Shown: positions 1 to 12,678, counted from the first letter of the stretch. The stretch: 64,000 nucleotides of DNA from Trifolium pratense (GCF_020283565.1 NC_060059.1:42276338-42340337), one strand, 5' to 3'. The notes: generated by a model from the letters alone, not told the origin. Program-made: numbers and translations.

Positions 1-135
1 CGGACACGATACTGACACGTCGACATGATAAAAATTTGAAAAAAATGATATAATTTAGTGTAATCATAAGTGTCGGACACAGAGACCAACACGTGTCCGA
101 CACGAACACGCCTAATCTAAGGAGTGTCAGTGCTT
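1..135. repeat. Right end of a GACACG-rich dispersed repeat, cut by the window edge
   Basis: The stretch is dense in cgacacg / gtgtcggacac motifs and ends with an acacgcctaatc...gtgtcagtgcttcctagg terminus. The same kind of terminus ends the element at 42862-43398. Only the right end is inside the window, so no target duplication can be tested. No coding sequence is seen. Confidence 0.55.
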
Positions 136-1269
136 CCTAGGTTATAACTAAGTTGATTATTTACTGGAGGCACAAGCCACCTCATCATCAATGTGTTTAA
201 CATTTGTTGACGGGGTAAGAATAGTTTTTTTTTTTTTGATAATTGGGTAAGAATAGTTTTGGTGCATATGATTTGTAAATATTTTAATAAATGTTATTTA
301 AGTCTTGATGTCTATTTTAATTTTGTTCACGGTGATATTTTTCTTACGTTTGGTTTATCTTCTCTTTTATTGTACCACTTTCTCTCTTCTTCTCTTCAAT
401 AATATTTGGGTGATTTGTTTGTGTTTGCTAGGGAAGACTCGACCCAATTGGGTTTTCTTTTTTTGCCATTAGTATCCGGCTCACTAAACCATCTAATCTA
501 GTTCAGTGGTTCTAACCCCTCTCGATTGTAGTTGTGGGAGATTGAATCATGATTCTTCCTATCAAGTACAACAATAATCACTATTGGACCAACTAATGAT
601 TGATTAATATTTTTTTCATTGTCTCTTCCGGTCCCTTTTTTGCATAACTATAAAAATTTGATTCAGTCTAGTCCAATAAATAATAAGATTGTTAATCTTA
701 GATTGGACAGATTAAGTTAAAAACATTATTTTTTTAGTTAAATTAATCCCTATCATTAAATTAAAATCAGACAATTCAGATGTATTAGTACCTGAAAAAC
801 GTGAAAAAGAAATATGAATCCTTGCAATATCTCAATAGATGATACCGTTATTAGTGTTAGGAGAATTGGGTTGAAATGGGTTGCATGTGAGTGGAATATA
901 ATATATAATATAATGATGGTGGATGAGAATTTATAGAGTAGTAGAGCAATATGAGTATTAGATTATAGGTTTCTCTTTAATGGATGGTTGGCCTCTCAGC
1001 CGATAACTTGTCATCATGTTTCAACGGAGGTAACACATACTTTTCCCAACGTTTTTTTCTTTCCTTTTCCTTTACTTTCTTCAATTCAAAGAGAATGACA
1101 AAATATATAGTGCGAATATTGCACCAAAAATAAATATGGTATGATGATATTATCAAACATTAATTGGTAATTTTTAATAGTAATAATTCAGTTAATAGTT
1201 TTTTTTTTGACAGAATTCAGTTAATAGTTTTTAATAGTAATTTTATTGTTTTTTAGATGATTAAGTCAA
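136..1269. other. Gene-free AT-rich DNA
   Basis: No open reading frame with recognisable protein content and no clear repeat boundary is seen here. It is low-complexity AT-rich intergenic DNA with short poly-T runs. Confidence 0.5.
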
Positions 1270-1449
1270 CTAGACGATTACCCGTGCGATGCACGGGTCT
1301 TATGCGTTGTTTTATACTATAACGTCAAAAAATTATTTGTATAGGTAGTAAATTGATTATTAGCAAAAACATTAACTATTTTGAACCAAAAATAATAAAA
1401 TACACAAAATAATAAAATGAAAAAAAAATTAAAATGAATAGTAACTTAA

Positions 1450-1499
<50 letters not shown>

Positions 1500-1635
1500 T
1501 TAGTACCACTCATTAAATTAATTAATATAAGTGGATGATGTGGCTAAATAAAAGGTTTTCATTGGTTTAAGTGAGTGATGTTGATTAGGGCTTAGATAGT
1601 CAATTGGATAACTATCTAGGATTTATATATATAGA
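1270..1635 (-). mobile_element. Short non-autonomous Helitron
   Basis: Read on the minus strand it begins TCTATATATATAAATCC at 1635 and ends with the hairpin ACCCGTGC-AT-GCACGGGT plus CTAG at 1270. It sits between host A (1636) and host T (1269). TC start, CTRR end, a 3' hairpin and A|T insertion are the hallmarks of plant Helitrons. It carries an (AAT)n microsatellite at about 1449-1495 and no coding sequence. The 5' half of the Helitron at 36023-37112 is closely related. Confidence 0.85.
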
Positions 1636-1756
1636 TAAATTAATTTTGTCACTCAATTGAAGTACCTTAACTCCTTTAAAGAGTATTAAATATATATATG
1701 ACAATTTTTTTAAAAACTAAAATTCACGCTATGAAAAACAAATAAAAAAAATAGAG

Positions 1757-1912
1757 TTTAATTAATATGCACCGACGGTGTAAAATAATTATCATTTTGC
1801 CATGTCATCTAAAGAAAGTTGGGTGAAGTGAGATGATGATGTGACGGAAAACATGGTTGGTATTGGTTGACAGTGTAAAATTATTTTACACCGTCGGTGC
1901 ATATCAATTAAA
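1757..1912. mobile_element. MITE with long terminal inverted repeats
   Basis: Left arm tttaattaatatgcaccgac and right arm gtcggtgcatatcaattaaa are near-perfect inverted repeats. They continue inward through ggtgtaaaataatt / aattattttacacc and enclose a ~90-bp non-coding core. The structure is that of a miniature inverted-repeat transposable element; no coding capacity. Confidence 0.8.
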
Positions 1913-2171
1913 TCCAAAAATAATATAGGTAATTGTGAGCAAAATAAGTTGTTTAAGTTATTCAATGTGTCTAAAATTTAATTTACAAGTTGTATATATA
2001 AACATATGGTGAAACTTCTAAATTTCTTTTAGCAATGAATGTGGCTCACAAAATTATGATGTAATTGCTTTTATTCAGTTAAATTTGTGCGTACGCATGT
2101 GAAATGTGATGTAATTGCCTTTCACTATTCATTTATATAGTAAGTCGTTTGTCTTATATCCACATATATCT

Positions 2172-2345
2172 TAGTGACTGGAAAAGAATTGTCTCCAGTG
2201 AAGTTTTTTATCCATTGTAATCTTGACCATTCATTTTTTTTTTGTTTGCTGATATTTAAATCAAAAATGACTTTTAAGGATTGATATGGTCACTGCAGGG
2301 AATTCAGTGGAAATTTCACTGGAGACAACCAGCGTGACTACCATC
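2172..2345. repeat. Small inverted-repeat element
   Basis: ttgtctccagtgaa (2189-2202) and ttcactggagacaa (2315-2328) are exact inverted copies about 110 bp apart, with weaker pairing outside them (agtgactgg / ccagcgtgact). It may be a MITE; the outer boundary and target duplication are not clear. Confidence 0.45.
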
Positions 2346-3039
2346 ATCAACCAACATATATGGAGGTCCATTACGAATTTTAGAATAAGGTCTTTTGAAA
2401 AGGTAAAATTTTATATTTTTAATGAGAGCAGCGGCATCATTTTCCTTTTTATTAAATTAACTTCACTTTTATTTTTAGCATATTTTGGGTAAAAATTATA
2501 TTTTTTCTTTGTTATAAAAAAAAGGTTAGATTGATTCATTTTCCTACTTGTATATGGATCAAGGCAATAGGATTTTGGCTTAGATCAAATGCAATATTGC
2601 ATAATAATACTTTTTGATAGCTTCTCTTTTCACCCCTACGTTTCTTTTTCCCCCACGAATTTCCTTTTTTGCCTTTAGTAAAAACTTCAGGATTTTTTGA
2701 ATTTTTTTTACCTTGAAGAAAACTTCGGAATGTGTTTTTCAAATATTTTCTGAATTTGAACTCGAAAAACTTCAAAAAACATCGAAAAACGCATTCCGAA
2801 TTTTTTTTAAGGACAAAATTGAATTTTCGGGGGGGGGGGGGGAGAGAGAGTCATGGGGGGGTGGGAGCTTTGCATTTTGTTATCCAACTATAGTTGCCCA
2901 CTTTAATTTTGTTTTTGACGGAATAGTTGCCCACTTTAATTTTTTTTTTACGGGATAGTTGCCCACTTTAATGTTGGGCCTTATTGGTAACAACTCGTAT
3001 AATACTTTGGTCCACTAACATTTTCCATTATGACTTCTT

Positions 3040-3265
3040 CTTTTCACGCTCCCCGGGTCTTGCACGCGTTCCCTCAGCTTTCCAATTCTACCCTCTCGTA
3101 ATGTAGGATGCGAGTATATAAATAGCAAAAACTGAAAAAAAAAAAAAAAAAAAAAAAACAGTTCACATCCTAGGATGCAAACTTTTTTTTTAGGTTTTAC
3201 ACCCCCTGAATTTGCTACTTAAATAGCGAGGATGTATTTTTGAAATTTCCGAAAGGGAACGAGAA
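3040..3265. repeat. Dispersed repeat related to 11615-11990
   Basis: Shared blocks include cccctctcg-type text followed by gcgag..ta..aaatagcaaaaa, then ...aaatagcgaggat...aacgagaatatc. The same order of blocks occurs at 11615-11990, so the two are diverged copies of one family. Contains a poly-A run at about 3136-3157. No coding sequence. Confidence 0.5.
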
Positions 3266-3565
3266 TATCTAGACAGAAGCTGTCTTACATTATTTACTCT
3301 CTTTTTTCGTCAACACCTAGAGGCTTCCGCCCTAAAATAAAAACACAGAGGCTTATACATCACTGGACTCAAGGATCCAATAATGCAACACTTACATTCA
3401 AGAACATGTATATATATGAACTAAAGTAAAAGGCAAGAAAAAAGGAATATGTAATGCTGCACTTGGCAAAGTTAATTGTTTTTTATAACCATTTATGAGC
3501 TTTCTCACTTCTATATTTATGGTGGAAGTATCTTTTCTTTTTCCTCCTAATACAAATAGGAGAAT

Positions 3566-3727
3566 GTTAACATGTGCATATATGGCACATGTTAAGGTAG
3601 TAAAAATAGAAATTATGCCTTAGAATTTGTGCATTTTAACTTTTCAAGCATTAAATGTCTTGTATTATTAAATGTTAAATTTCTATATTAAGATACCTTA
3701 TCATATGCCCTATATGCACATGTTAAC
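3566..3727. mobile_element. MITE
   Basis: Left end gttaacatgtgcatatatgg and right end ccctatatgcacatgttaac are inverted copies; the pairing extends about 34 bp with a few mismatches (..cacatgttaaggta / taccttatcatatg..). Total length is 162 bp, AT-rich and non-coding. Confidence 0.75.
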
Positions 3728-4319
3728 AAGACCCATACAAATATAACCTCATAATGTTGCTAATGATGATGCATGACTATCATCACCACCATTCAACAAT
3801 CCTTTCCAAATATACTACCTTAAATTATATGTTCACAAAATATTCTAAAAATATTTTAAAGTTTTGTTTTCTAAAATTCATGTTTATTTTAAATTGTTAA
3901 TAAAAAGATGGCAAACAAAGAATACATTTTCAGCTAGAAAAAATGAAATAAAACCCAACAAATATTTATCAACCGCATATTTGGTAAGAGATCGAATTCA
4001 AGGTCAAATAGTTAAGAAATTCAAATTTCTATCACTTGTGCTACATATTGTATCTATATTATTATATTTATTAGTTAAATATAAAATAAGAACAGATTTT
4101 TTTTTTTTTGAAAACTTGGTAAGAACAGAAAATATTGAAAGTAAATTGGCCATTAATTTCCACCATGAGTTAGTACTCAGGACTAAGGAATATACTCCTT
4201 CTGTTTTTAATTAATTAAGCTTTTCCAAATTATTTCATTCATTCATCAGTCACAACTTCAATGCCTTTTCTTCCATTAGCTTAATATATTTAATTAATCC
4301 ATTTAATTGTTACATAGAA

Positions 4320-4496
4320 TTCAATCTCCAACTCAATGAAGCACCAATCTTTGGTTTAATTTGACACAAATTAATCAGATAAAAAATTCATGACTTTTAT
4401 CACCACTCTGTTATATATATGTTTTGAATGACCCCTCAACTCATAAAAAAAATTATGAACTTATTCATCCTTCTGGCTATTTCAAAAGGCCACCAG
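4320..4496 (+). repeat. Dispersed repeat, inverted copy at 48315-48468
   Basis: This block (ttcaatctccaactcaatga ... aaaaggccaccag) is highly similar over ~170 bp to the reverse complement of 48315-48468. The second copy lies just downstream of the full-length CAND gene. Neither copy has recognisable coding content. Confidence 0.7.
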
Positions 4497-4575
4497 CTAC
4501 TTTAGTGCTTTCGCCACTTAATCCACTTTCTTTTTTGTTGTTGTTTATTATTACTATTTTGTTAAGCAAAGTGAA

Positions 4576-7500
4576 CACTACAACATTTTTCACTTTCGGC
4601 AACAGCAGAAAACCGTGGGTAAAAGCAGAAAAGTCGTTGCCTAAACGTTTAGTCAACCGTTTAGTCAACCGTTTTCCAGGGGTGGTGTATACGGGCGTTA
4701 CCTATTCATATAGACAACAGTTTTTTCACTTTAGCCAACGAGAAGTAAACACCGTTGTCTAAACTGTGGGAAAGACAACGGTTTACTAGGCCAATTTTAG
4801 TCCACGGTTTAGCTTATTCCACACTGTTCAAACCGTTGGCTACTGTATAAGCAACGGTTTTATTTTAGATACAATTATGTTTAGGCCACACTATAAAAGC
4901 GTTGCCTATTATAGGTTAATTTAAAAAAAAAATAAGCAGCTATCAAATTTAATTAAAATAATTTTATTAAATGACTTATAATAAGATTCATTTGTATTCG
5001 TTACATTAAATAATTCCACTACAAACAATAGTATATAAACTCTATTAAAATCTAAATATACCTAAACTCTATTTAAATATACAACCAATAACAACATCTA
5101 CATTGAATCTCATTCCATGAATCTTGACAATATCTTGCCTAAGCTTCCTAGTATCATTCCCATATACTTACAAATGCAATCCTTCAATATCATCCAAAAC
5201 CACCAGAGTTTACTAAACGGCAACATACAATTCAAGATGCTAGGAATTGTCTTCATTTCTTCCTTGATACATTTTAAATTAAAAGCAGCTCACATGCCCC
5301 TACAAATTAAACACAAGAAAACAATTGTTACCTTTGATTGGACAAGAGAATTAACAAACTTGTGTCTAAACAAGCTTTTGATTGCAAAGTGGTGCAATAA
5401 GATATACCAAAATACTCACTAGTTTGTACCAATGCAAGCTTGATTAATCTAGGGGATAACTAGACCAAACACATTTGACAAAATATGTCACTTTGAAGAA
5501 ATAAAACACATAAAAGTTTCCGGAACATGAATAAGGTAAATACATATATATTGTAAAGAAATCCATCCAGTGAGAGTCGCGGTAAAACTTTTTAAATTCA
5601 ACACTCACTAAATCATGCAATGACAATGTACCAAAAACAAAATCATGCATTGACAAATCAACAAAGTGATTTACTTATCGTATAGATTTTTAGAGGTGAG
5701 ACAATGCATGTATATGCTATAGTATAAAATTATTCATACCCACATAATTACTCTTCCTAGGTAAGCCTCATCCATCAAACACATAAACACACAAAATATA
5801 TACTTTATCAATTCAAATTCTTAATAATTTGAAATCTTATAATTGGTAAAGGGTTAGGGTGAAAGAAATATTCTATTGCAATAATATTTTCACATAATCC
5901 TTCAAACTTTGTTTTCTTACTCAATAATGTTGTTGTGTTGTGGTTATAATTTGATAATTTGACATTAAGAGACTATTTTTTGAATCATTCCACATTCTAT
6001 GTCATAAAAATATAATTAGTGAGTGAGAAATCGAGACAAACCTGCTTGCCATTTGCATCAATTACATGAATGCACTAGTCCACAAGAACAATATACAAAA
6101 ATATATATTCCTTTCCTTTAAGGAAAATTTCCTATCCTAAACATACATTCTCCAGTTCTAGACATTGAATAAATGGAGCACTTCCATTTACTATTAGTGC
6201 CCTGTAACAAAGTAAAGACAACAACTTGTAGTAAATCCAAATAAAATATATAAGTAAACAAGAGTTGAAATAACAGAGTACATAAGCTTCAATCAACACG
6301 GGTTTTCAAAAAGTGTCATCTGGCTCCATAGTTTTTGTATCAATAAGTTTAATTAACACCGGTTTTCAAAAACATGAGGATATCGGCATGTCAAAGTAGC
6401 CTAATCAATAAAAAACTGATAAACAAAACAAAAAACTCAGTACATGAACTACAAAAAACCAGAAATCAAACTTGGTTAAACAACGACATGTAGAAACCCC
6501 AAAATCACATGATAAATCACACTATCACAATGCCTACAATAAAATAAGAAGCGGTGACAACTTAGTACATATGCAAAGCAATAAACTAAAACATATATGA
6601 TTAGGGTTTGTCTAAAATTGGGGGAACCTGAAAATTTATCATTAAAGTATCTTGGTATACTAAATGCTAGTAACTAAAGCAGTAATATAGTCGCAATTTA
6701 AAATCAAATTCAATATCCTAAATGTTTATATTAAAGCAAGATCCAGAACACGAGAATTGTTAAAAAGAGAAAGAACATGTAACACAAATGTAGTAGTGAA
6801 ATTAAAGGAAGGGAGAAGGGAAATCATGAGTTACCTAGCAGAAATTTGTACTGTGGGAAACGAAGCACAAGCCGAAAATTGTGACCGCATCCACAACGAG
6901 AGGGTTTGAGCCATAGGTTAACTTTAAGTGTGATGAAGTTACAAAACAGCAGCGTCACGGAGGAGGAATGACAAGGAGAAGCGATGGTGGCCTGGTCGCA
7001 TCAGTATCTGCGGCGGCTCAGAAGTTAGAAGAGAGAAAGGGTTTCGTGTTTGTGAGTCTGAAAGGAATAAGGGTTTCACGCTGAGCAAGAGAAGAGAGAA
7101 TTGGGTTTTTATTTCACCTTTTATTTTAATTTCACCTTTTATTTTAAAATAATTTTTAATTCAAAAACCTCTTTTTTGCTTCTTTTACATTCAAAAACCT
7201 ACTTTTTTTTATTTAATTTTATATTCTATTTTAACTTAATTTTAAAAAGAAAACAATTTTAGGTCGTGCCCTCTTTTATTTTATAGTATATATTTATATT
7301 TTTAAAACAAGTTTTCATTTATTAGTTAATGATATGAATTAAGGCTGTTTGGTTAAAAAAAAAAACAAGTTTTCATTTTAAAAAATATTTTATAAATATT
7401 TTATTTTTAAAAAATATATTTTTTAAATTGCTTCAAAAAAAGGTATATTATTCAAATATATATTTTAAAAATATTTTGTTTTTACAACAATTTTAGAGTG

Positions 7501-7859
7501 TATTTTGTGTTTTATCCCGTTATACAACCTATAGCCAACAGTTCGAACCTGTGGTCTATAAAGAAAGGCAACGGTTTTATGTTGCAACTAGTAACAAACC
7601 GTTGACAGAAAATAAACAACAACGGTTGTATATTACAACACGTAACAAGCCGTTGCCAAAAAGGAAATGTCAACGGTTTTAGTTGTCTACGCTTTGTTTA
7701 CCGTTGCCTAAAACAAATAGCCAACGCTTTTTTATATGCGAACACCAAAAATGTAAAATGTCGACAACCAGTGTAAAACCGTTGCCTCTACATTTTTAAC
7801 CAACGCTTTTTCAGCCGTTGCCTAAAATATCGTTGCCAAAGGTCAAAAATGGTGTAGTG
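4576..7859. mobile_element. Non-autonomous CACTA (En/Spm-like) DNA transposon
   Basis: The element starts CACTACAACATTTTT at 4576 and ends AAAAATGGTGTAGTG at 7859, giving inverted CACTA termini. A 3-bp target duplication GAA lies at 4573-4575 and 7860-7862. Both subterminal regions (about 4590-4915 and 7510-7850) are packed with short motifs of the caacggttt / ggcaacg type in both orientations, as is usual for transposase binding in this superfamily. The 3.28-kb interior has no recognisable transposase (TNPD/TNPA), so it must depend on an autonomous relative. A gene-like first exon at 6835-6914 suggests captured or derived transcribed sequence. Confidence 0.9.
6835..6914 (-). pseudogene. Exon-like fragment inside the CACTA element
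   Basis: On the minus strand an ATG at 6914 opens 26 codons starting MAQTLSLWMRSQF and ending at a plausible splice donor (GCTAG|GTAACT, 6835/6834). The upstream 7080-6915 region resembles a 5' UTR: locally GC-richer, with codon-like texture. The short peptide is rich in Ser/Arg/Ala and could be the start of an organelle-targeted protein. I recognise no family and cannot follow a second exon. It may be a captured gene fragment or the transposon's own transcript. Confidence 0.3.
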
Positions 7860-8744
7860 GAAGTTTTTATGATTTAAACATGAATACCAGAAGTGCTCAT
7901 GAAACAGTGCAATAACTTCATAGCAAAAGCCAAAAATACTATTAATGTTGTAGCAATATGTATATATAGCACAAATAAGCAGAACCCAGTAGAACAGAAA
8001 AAATAATATTAAATGTTTCATTGATAATTAAAGGTGACTTATAATTTGGTACAATTTTTTTTCTCAAAATGACTTATAATTTGGTACGGATGAAGTAATT
8101 ATTTTTGAAAAAGTTATATATGAACCTCATAGCAACCCGTATATATGATTTTAAAAAATTAAGGGATAAATACAAAATTTATTACTTCAACTTTTGGAGA
8201 ATGATTCTCAAAACAAAGAAAATTGATATTCTCTACCTCTTCTCTGTTAAGAAATCATCTTTAACAAATTGAAACCGATGTGAGAAGTGGCATAGTAAGT
8301 GAAGCAACTCTAAACGCCGGCGGTGGCGACTGTCTGAAGTCTGAACTAGGGTGATATTCTCCTCCAATCCGATCTCAAGTCTCGTCTTATACCTGATCAC
8401 CTAATGTTTGGTTAGCATAAACTTTATAAAATCATATTCGGATTCATGTCTTCTCGTGATCAATGTAGAACTTTATAACATTCTCCTAAGTACAATCCGT
8501 TAATTAGATGTCTAACAAAATCTTATACAACTCAATTTAAAAAAAGTGAGTGTTTATAAACTACACATTTAGTTTACATTTCGAAACATGATACTTTTTC
8601 GTGTACTAGAACATTTTTCCATTAATTGAAATTTTTTAGTAGAACAAGAAAGAAAATACTTTTATAGGTAAATGTCAGTAATAGTTGATAAGTTATACAT
8701 TAGCAAAAAATTATATCCACTAAATCACTAATGTATTTGGTCTA
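7860..8744. other. Gene-free DNA
   Basis: No gene is recognised. A short phrase cttataatttggtac occurs twice (about 8038 and 8072). A small GC-richer patch at about 8310-8400 has no coding similarity that I can see. Confidence 0.45.
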
Positions 8745-9035
8745 TAATCTTGGTGTTGGAGTCGTTAGAGTTTATGTCGTAGTGAGCCTCAATCTTGATG
8801 GTATCCAGGGAGTTGGGGCCTGTTTCTTGATTCCTTTTTCTTGGTGATCTATTTTATCCTTGTTGGTGATTGTTTTATGATGCTCCTTAGTTGTTTCTGA
8901 TATGGGAGTTTTTTGTACTCTTTATATCTTTCGTTTGGGGTTTTCAGTACTTCTTGTACCCCGTCCTGTCTGTATCTCGTTACTCTTTTATTATATATTT
9001 ATATAATTTGTCATTCAAAAAAAAGAAAAAACTAA
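8745..9035 (+). mobile_element. 3' end of an L1-type LINE
   Basis: The text (tgttttatgatgctcc ... ttttttgtactctttatatc ... ttgtaccccgtcctgtctg ... attatatatttatata ... poly-A at about 9019) has the look of the 3' UTR and tail of plant L1-like non-LTR retrotransposons. 5' truncation is typical. No reverse-transcriptase codons remain. Assigned by pattern only. Confidence 0.5.
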
Positions 9036-9975
9036 ATACATTAGTTTTTGAACAAATCTAAAAATTGAATTTTTGTTTATACATGAAATCAAAACGTGTT
9101 CCTAAAAATTCAATTTTAATTCAATTTTTAGTGGGAATAATTCTTGATCAGACTTTACTTACCTCGCACGATCGGACTTTAAATCACCAGATCTCTTTCT
9201 CTAAAACTAGAGGCTTAATACCCAAAAAAATCCCCTCAATATCCTTCCTGTGTAAAATATTTATTTTAACGTACAAAAATATACGAGTCAATTTTGAAGA
9301 CCCTGGCCACAGTTGTAACTATCATGTCTTATGCTTTCAAGTACCACAATGCAGATAAGGGTGGATGTACCTTGAGGAGTACACTCGAATAAATCGAATA
9401 CATAAGATAAGGGGATGTATGGGAGAGATTCTGGATTTCTTTAGCTCATTCATTGTGACCACCTTTCTTCCATTTCCTTCCATTCTATGCAATAAATAAA
9501 TAAATAGAGCATATATACCAATATACCATCCCCATACCTAAATAATATTGTCATCATGAACTAAGATGTAACTCAAAGAGAAACAAATATAATGCACTAA
9601 AGTCAACTATATTCAATTCAATTATATTTGAATCTTGTGATTAAGATCAAATGGTTCATATTTTAAATTTGATAAATATTTTAAACAATTAAAATCCATT
9701 TTTTTTATTGTTAATTTAGAAACTTAAAAATCAAATGTGTTATCGCATGCAATCTAGATAGGGTACTTGACCTATTCTTTGTATCCCCTAAACAAGTATT
9801 GTGTTGCTTTTTAAATTTTAATAACGTGTTGGAATTCAAAACTTTGATTTGTTTTAATGGATATGATGTGCTCTAACTGCAGTGAATGTAGGCATTAGCA
9901 ACTGCATGCAGCTAATCCAGATCTGAAAAACATAACCAGTACACCTTTTACTTGATAATAGTCGAGTCATATGTC

Positions 9976-10115
9976 CGGTGAGCTTAACTCAATTGATAAG
10001 GACATTGTATTATATATACAGGGATTGAGGTTCGAACCCCGATCATCCCACTTATTTACCTTAATGGCGAAATTTTTAGCTACTAAACTACTTGACAAAA
10101 AAAAAAAAAATCAAG
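9976..10115 (+). mobile_element. tRNA-derived SINE
   Basis: An A-box-like gagcttaactcaattgataa is followed ~40 bp later by a B-box ggttcgaacccc, then a short body ending ctacttgac and a poly-A tail (about 10098-10111). This order is that of tRNA-derived SINEs in legumes. It is not a functional tRNA: the cloverleaf does not close. Confidence 0.75.
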
Positions 10116-11614
10116 CCCATGACATAAATTTTTGCTTGTTTCACCCCCTTAAAAATGTCTACCACAACGCTCCTTTTTTTGAATGGCCTACCACAACTCT
10201 CCTTAAAATGATATTGTTTCTGTTGAAATTGTCCAAAAACCCAATGCCCTCTATCTGAATGAAATATCTTGTCTTTTTACGCTAAAAAGACATGTTGATA
10301 TTTCTTAGATATCTTTGTTTGAGAAAACATTTTAATTTTCATTCATTGGTTTTATAACTATTTTACAAACCGTGACCATAATTCTTGTTTGTTTCATGTT
10401 TTCAAAATTTTAACGTGCAAAATATTTAGATAAAACATAAACTATGGTTAAAAAAGTATTCAAATTGAAAAGTATATATATGCATGTGAAAATAAGTTTT
10501 CATTACTCCCTCTAAAAAAGTGTATATGCATGTGAAAAATTGTCTTGAAATATGTTACTAAATAAAAAAAGTGTTACTAGTTGCTTAAAAAAAAAGTGTT
10601 ACTATACATATACTAGGATTGGAAGTGACCACAAACTCCGCTTAAGCGCTTGACATGCAGTAATTAGCTTTCAAAATGTTACTAAATCCAATATATGTTG
10701 TAGTGTCAATATAGTTAAAAAAAACATAGACACCACTAATTGTGTTTTTTCTCCCTTGTTAAAAATATTTTCTCAAAAGTAATTTAAAATTGCTATTTCA
10801 TTTTATGACAATTCATTTAAAGAAAAATCAAAGTATAATAGTGAAAAGAATAATACCACGCATAAGATATATCATATATAATTTTTTATTGGAATATATT
10901 TTATATTTATAATAAAGATTTTTTTGACTAAATATGATAATTTAAAAATTAAGCGAACTAAATTCGTATATGATTTTAATTAGTTTTATAGTAGTAGTAC
11001 GTAAAGACAAGACACCCTGGCAAGAGTGGTCAAGTTGTGGGATACCATGTATGTCGGTAGATAACACTTCGTTTTGTCGTAAAGTGCAACTAAAAACCTT
11101 ATCCAACGCATAAAGTATCCCATGTTTGAATTTAATATGATTCAACAAAATGAACATATATATACTAAAAGAAAATATAATATAGCTATACTACTAAGGA
11201 ACAAGAACTAATTAACGATGGATATATAATGGATATAAACTAGAAATAACTTATTCACAAATATCCTATATACAACCAGTGATCAATCCAATCGATCTAG
11301 TCAATCTCTCCAAGAATAATATTGGCTTTCATGGAATTATTTATTAGCTTAGATATAGTGTTTTTTTATATATACACGCCACTACAAAACATATTAGTCG
11401 TTAACCTTTTTTTTCTTTTTTAACAATCACAAATGGAATTATATTAACACCGGCAGGAAGTTCTGTCTAGCACAAGGTGTGCTGGTCAGAACCTCAAAAG
11501 TTAACTTAATAAGACGGTCATTAACTTAATGAAGAGACAAATGAAGTGTTTTACTATTATTTTTGTCAAGGATTCATATTTTAGCGATTACTAATTATAT
11601 TTACTTTGAATCGT
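10116..11614. other. Gene-free AT-rich DNA
   Basis: No gene is recognised. The interval holds poly-A/T runs, short duplicated phrases (aagtgtatatgcatgtgaaa, about 10473-10540) and scattered open frames without protein character. A lone cactacaaaac at 11391 resembles a CACTA end but has no partner. Confidence 0.4.
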
Positions 11615-11990
11615 ACTTCTGACGCCCCCTGGCATACATGCGCACCCACTGAAATTCTGAATTTATCCCTCTCGCTATTTAGAACGCGAGTACTTAAATA
11701 GCAAAAAATGAGGGGAGAGAGTTCGCTTTCTAGAATGCAAATTGCAGCTAAGTTCGCTTTCTAAATAGAAAACTGCAGCAGAGTTCGCTTTCTAGATAGC
11801 AAATTGCAGTGAGTTCGCTTTCTAGAATGTGAACTCATTTTTTCATGATTTTTTTCGTTCTAGGGGTGGATTTGAGCTAAAAATATTGATACTCGCTACT
11901 TAGAGTGCGAAAAAGTGCTTGCATCCTAAAAAGCGAGAGGATTTGTTTAGTAATTTCAGGGGTAACGAGAATATTCAGGTGCGCTAAAGT
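11615..11990. repeat. Dispersed repeat with an internal ~30-bp tandem array
   Basis: The unit agttcgctttctagaa..gcaaattgcag is repeated about four times at 11720-11838, with unit ends varying by a few bases. The flanks (ctcgctatttagaacgcgag ... actcgctacttagagtgcga ... gcgagaggatttg) recall the repeat at 3040-3265. No coding sequence. Confidence 0.55.
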
Positions 11991-12384
11991 ACGATTCATT
12001 TACTTTTGAAGCTATACAGCCCAAGCCCGTGCCATTAAGCCCAGTCACTACCAGTTACTCTTTAGCCCAAAGCAGTATTCTCACTATTAATGAATATTCC
12101 CTTAGCTGTTTTGGTTCTCACTATTAATGAATTATAATTTATAGGTGAGTAACACTAAAACGTGAATCTTAAGTGTTAACCCCACGTTATTTTCCTGAAC
12201 AAAGTTCAATTAGTAGAAATATTATATTTTACGTGTAGGAGTTGAAATTCAAACTCTAAATACTCTACTTATTCATCTTTAAAAAGTGAAATTATGATCA
12301 CTAAGCTACTTAACCCACAAAAAAAGTTAACCCCGTTTTTTTTTTTGGTCAAATAACCCCACATTTATTTTTTAAAAAAATTTG

Positions 12385-12500
12385 TCAGATAGTCTAATGC
12401 TTAGAAATTTCACCTTTAAGGTGGATAAGTGGGGTGTTCGAACCCTAATATCTGCATATAAAATGTGATGTCTCTTACAAACTGAGTTAAACTCATGAGG
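12385..12500 (-). mobile_element. tRNA-derived SINE fragment, minus strand
   Basis: The reverse complement contains gagtttaactcagtttgtaa (A-box-like), then tatatgcagatattagggttcgaacacccc (split: the B-box is gggttcgaacacc), then cttatccac. It is the same SINE type as 9976-10115 in opposite orientation. Confidence 0.6.
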
Positions 12501-12676
12501 ACTTATTGATACATTTTTTTACCATTATAGAATAGAAACACAGTCGTATTAATTATGAGTATGATATTTTTTTAATTCGTCACAGGAAGAATTCATTAAC
12601 CATTTGAGTTTAATGTTTTGATTTACTCACGCACCATATGCATGAAATGAGTTAAGACTTATGACTATTATTTCGA

Positions 12677-12678
<2 letters not shown>

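Noticed and set aside
2821..2842. Poly-G run followed by ggagagagag
   Set aside because: Simple sequence without flanking structure; no G4 claim is made from one run.
9976..10060. Possible tRNA genes at SINE A/B boxes (also 21222, 25115, 57190)
   Set aside because: Acceptor and anticodon stems do not pair and 3' SINE bodies or repeat context follow.
11391..11402. CACTACAAAAC, possible CACTA terminus
   Set aside because: No inverted partner or subterminal repeats found nearby.
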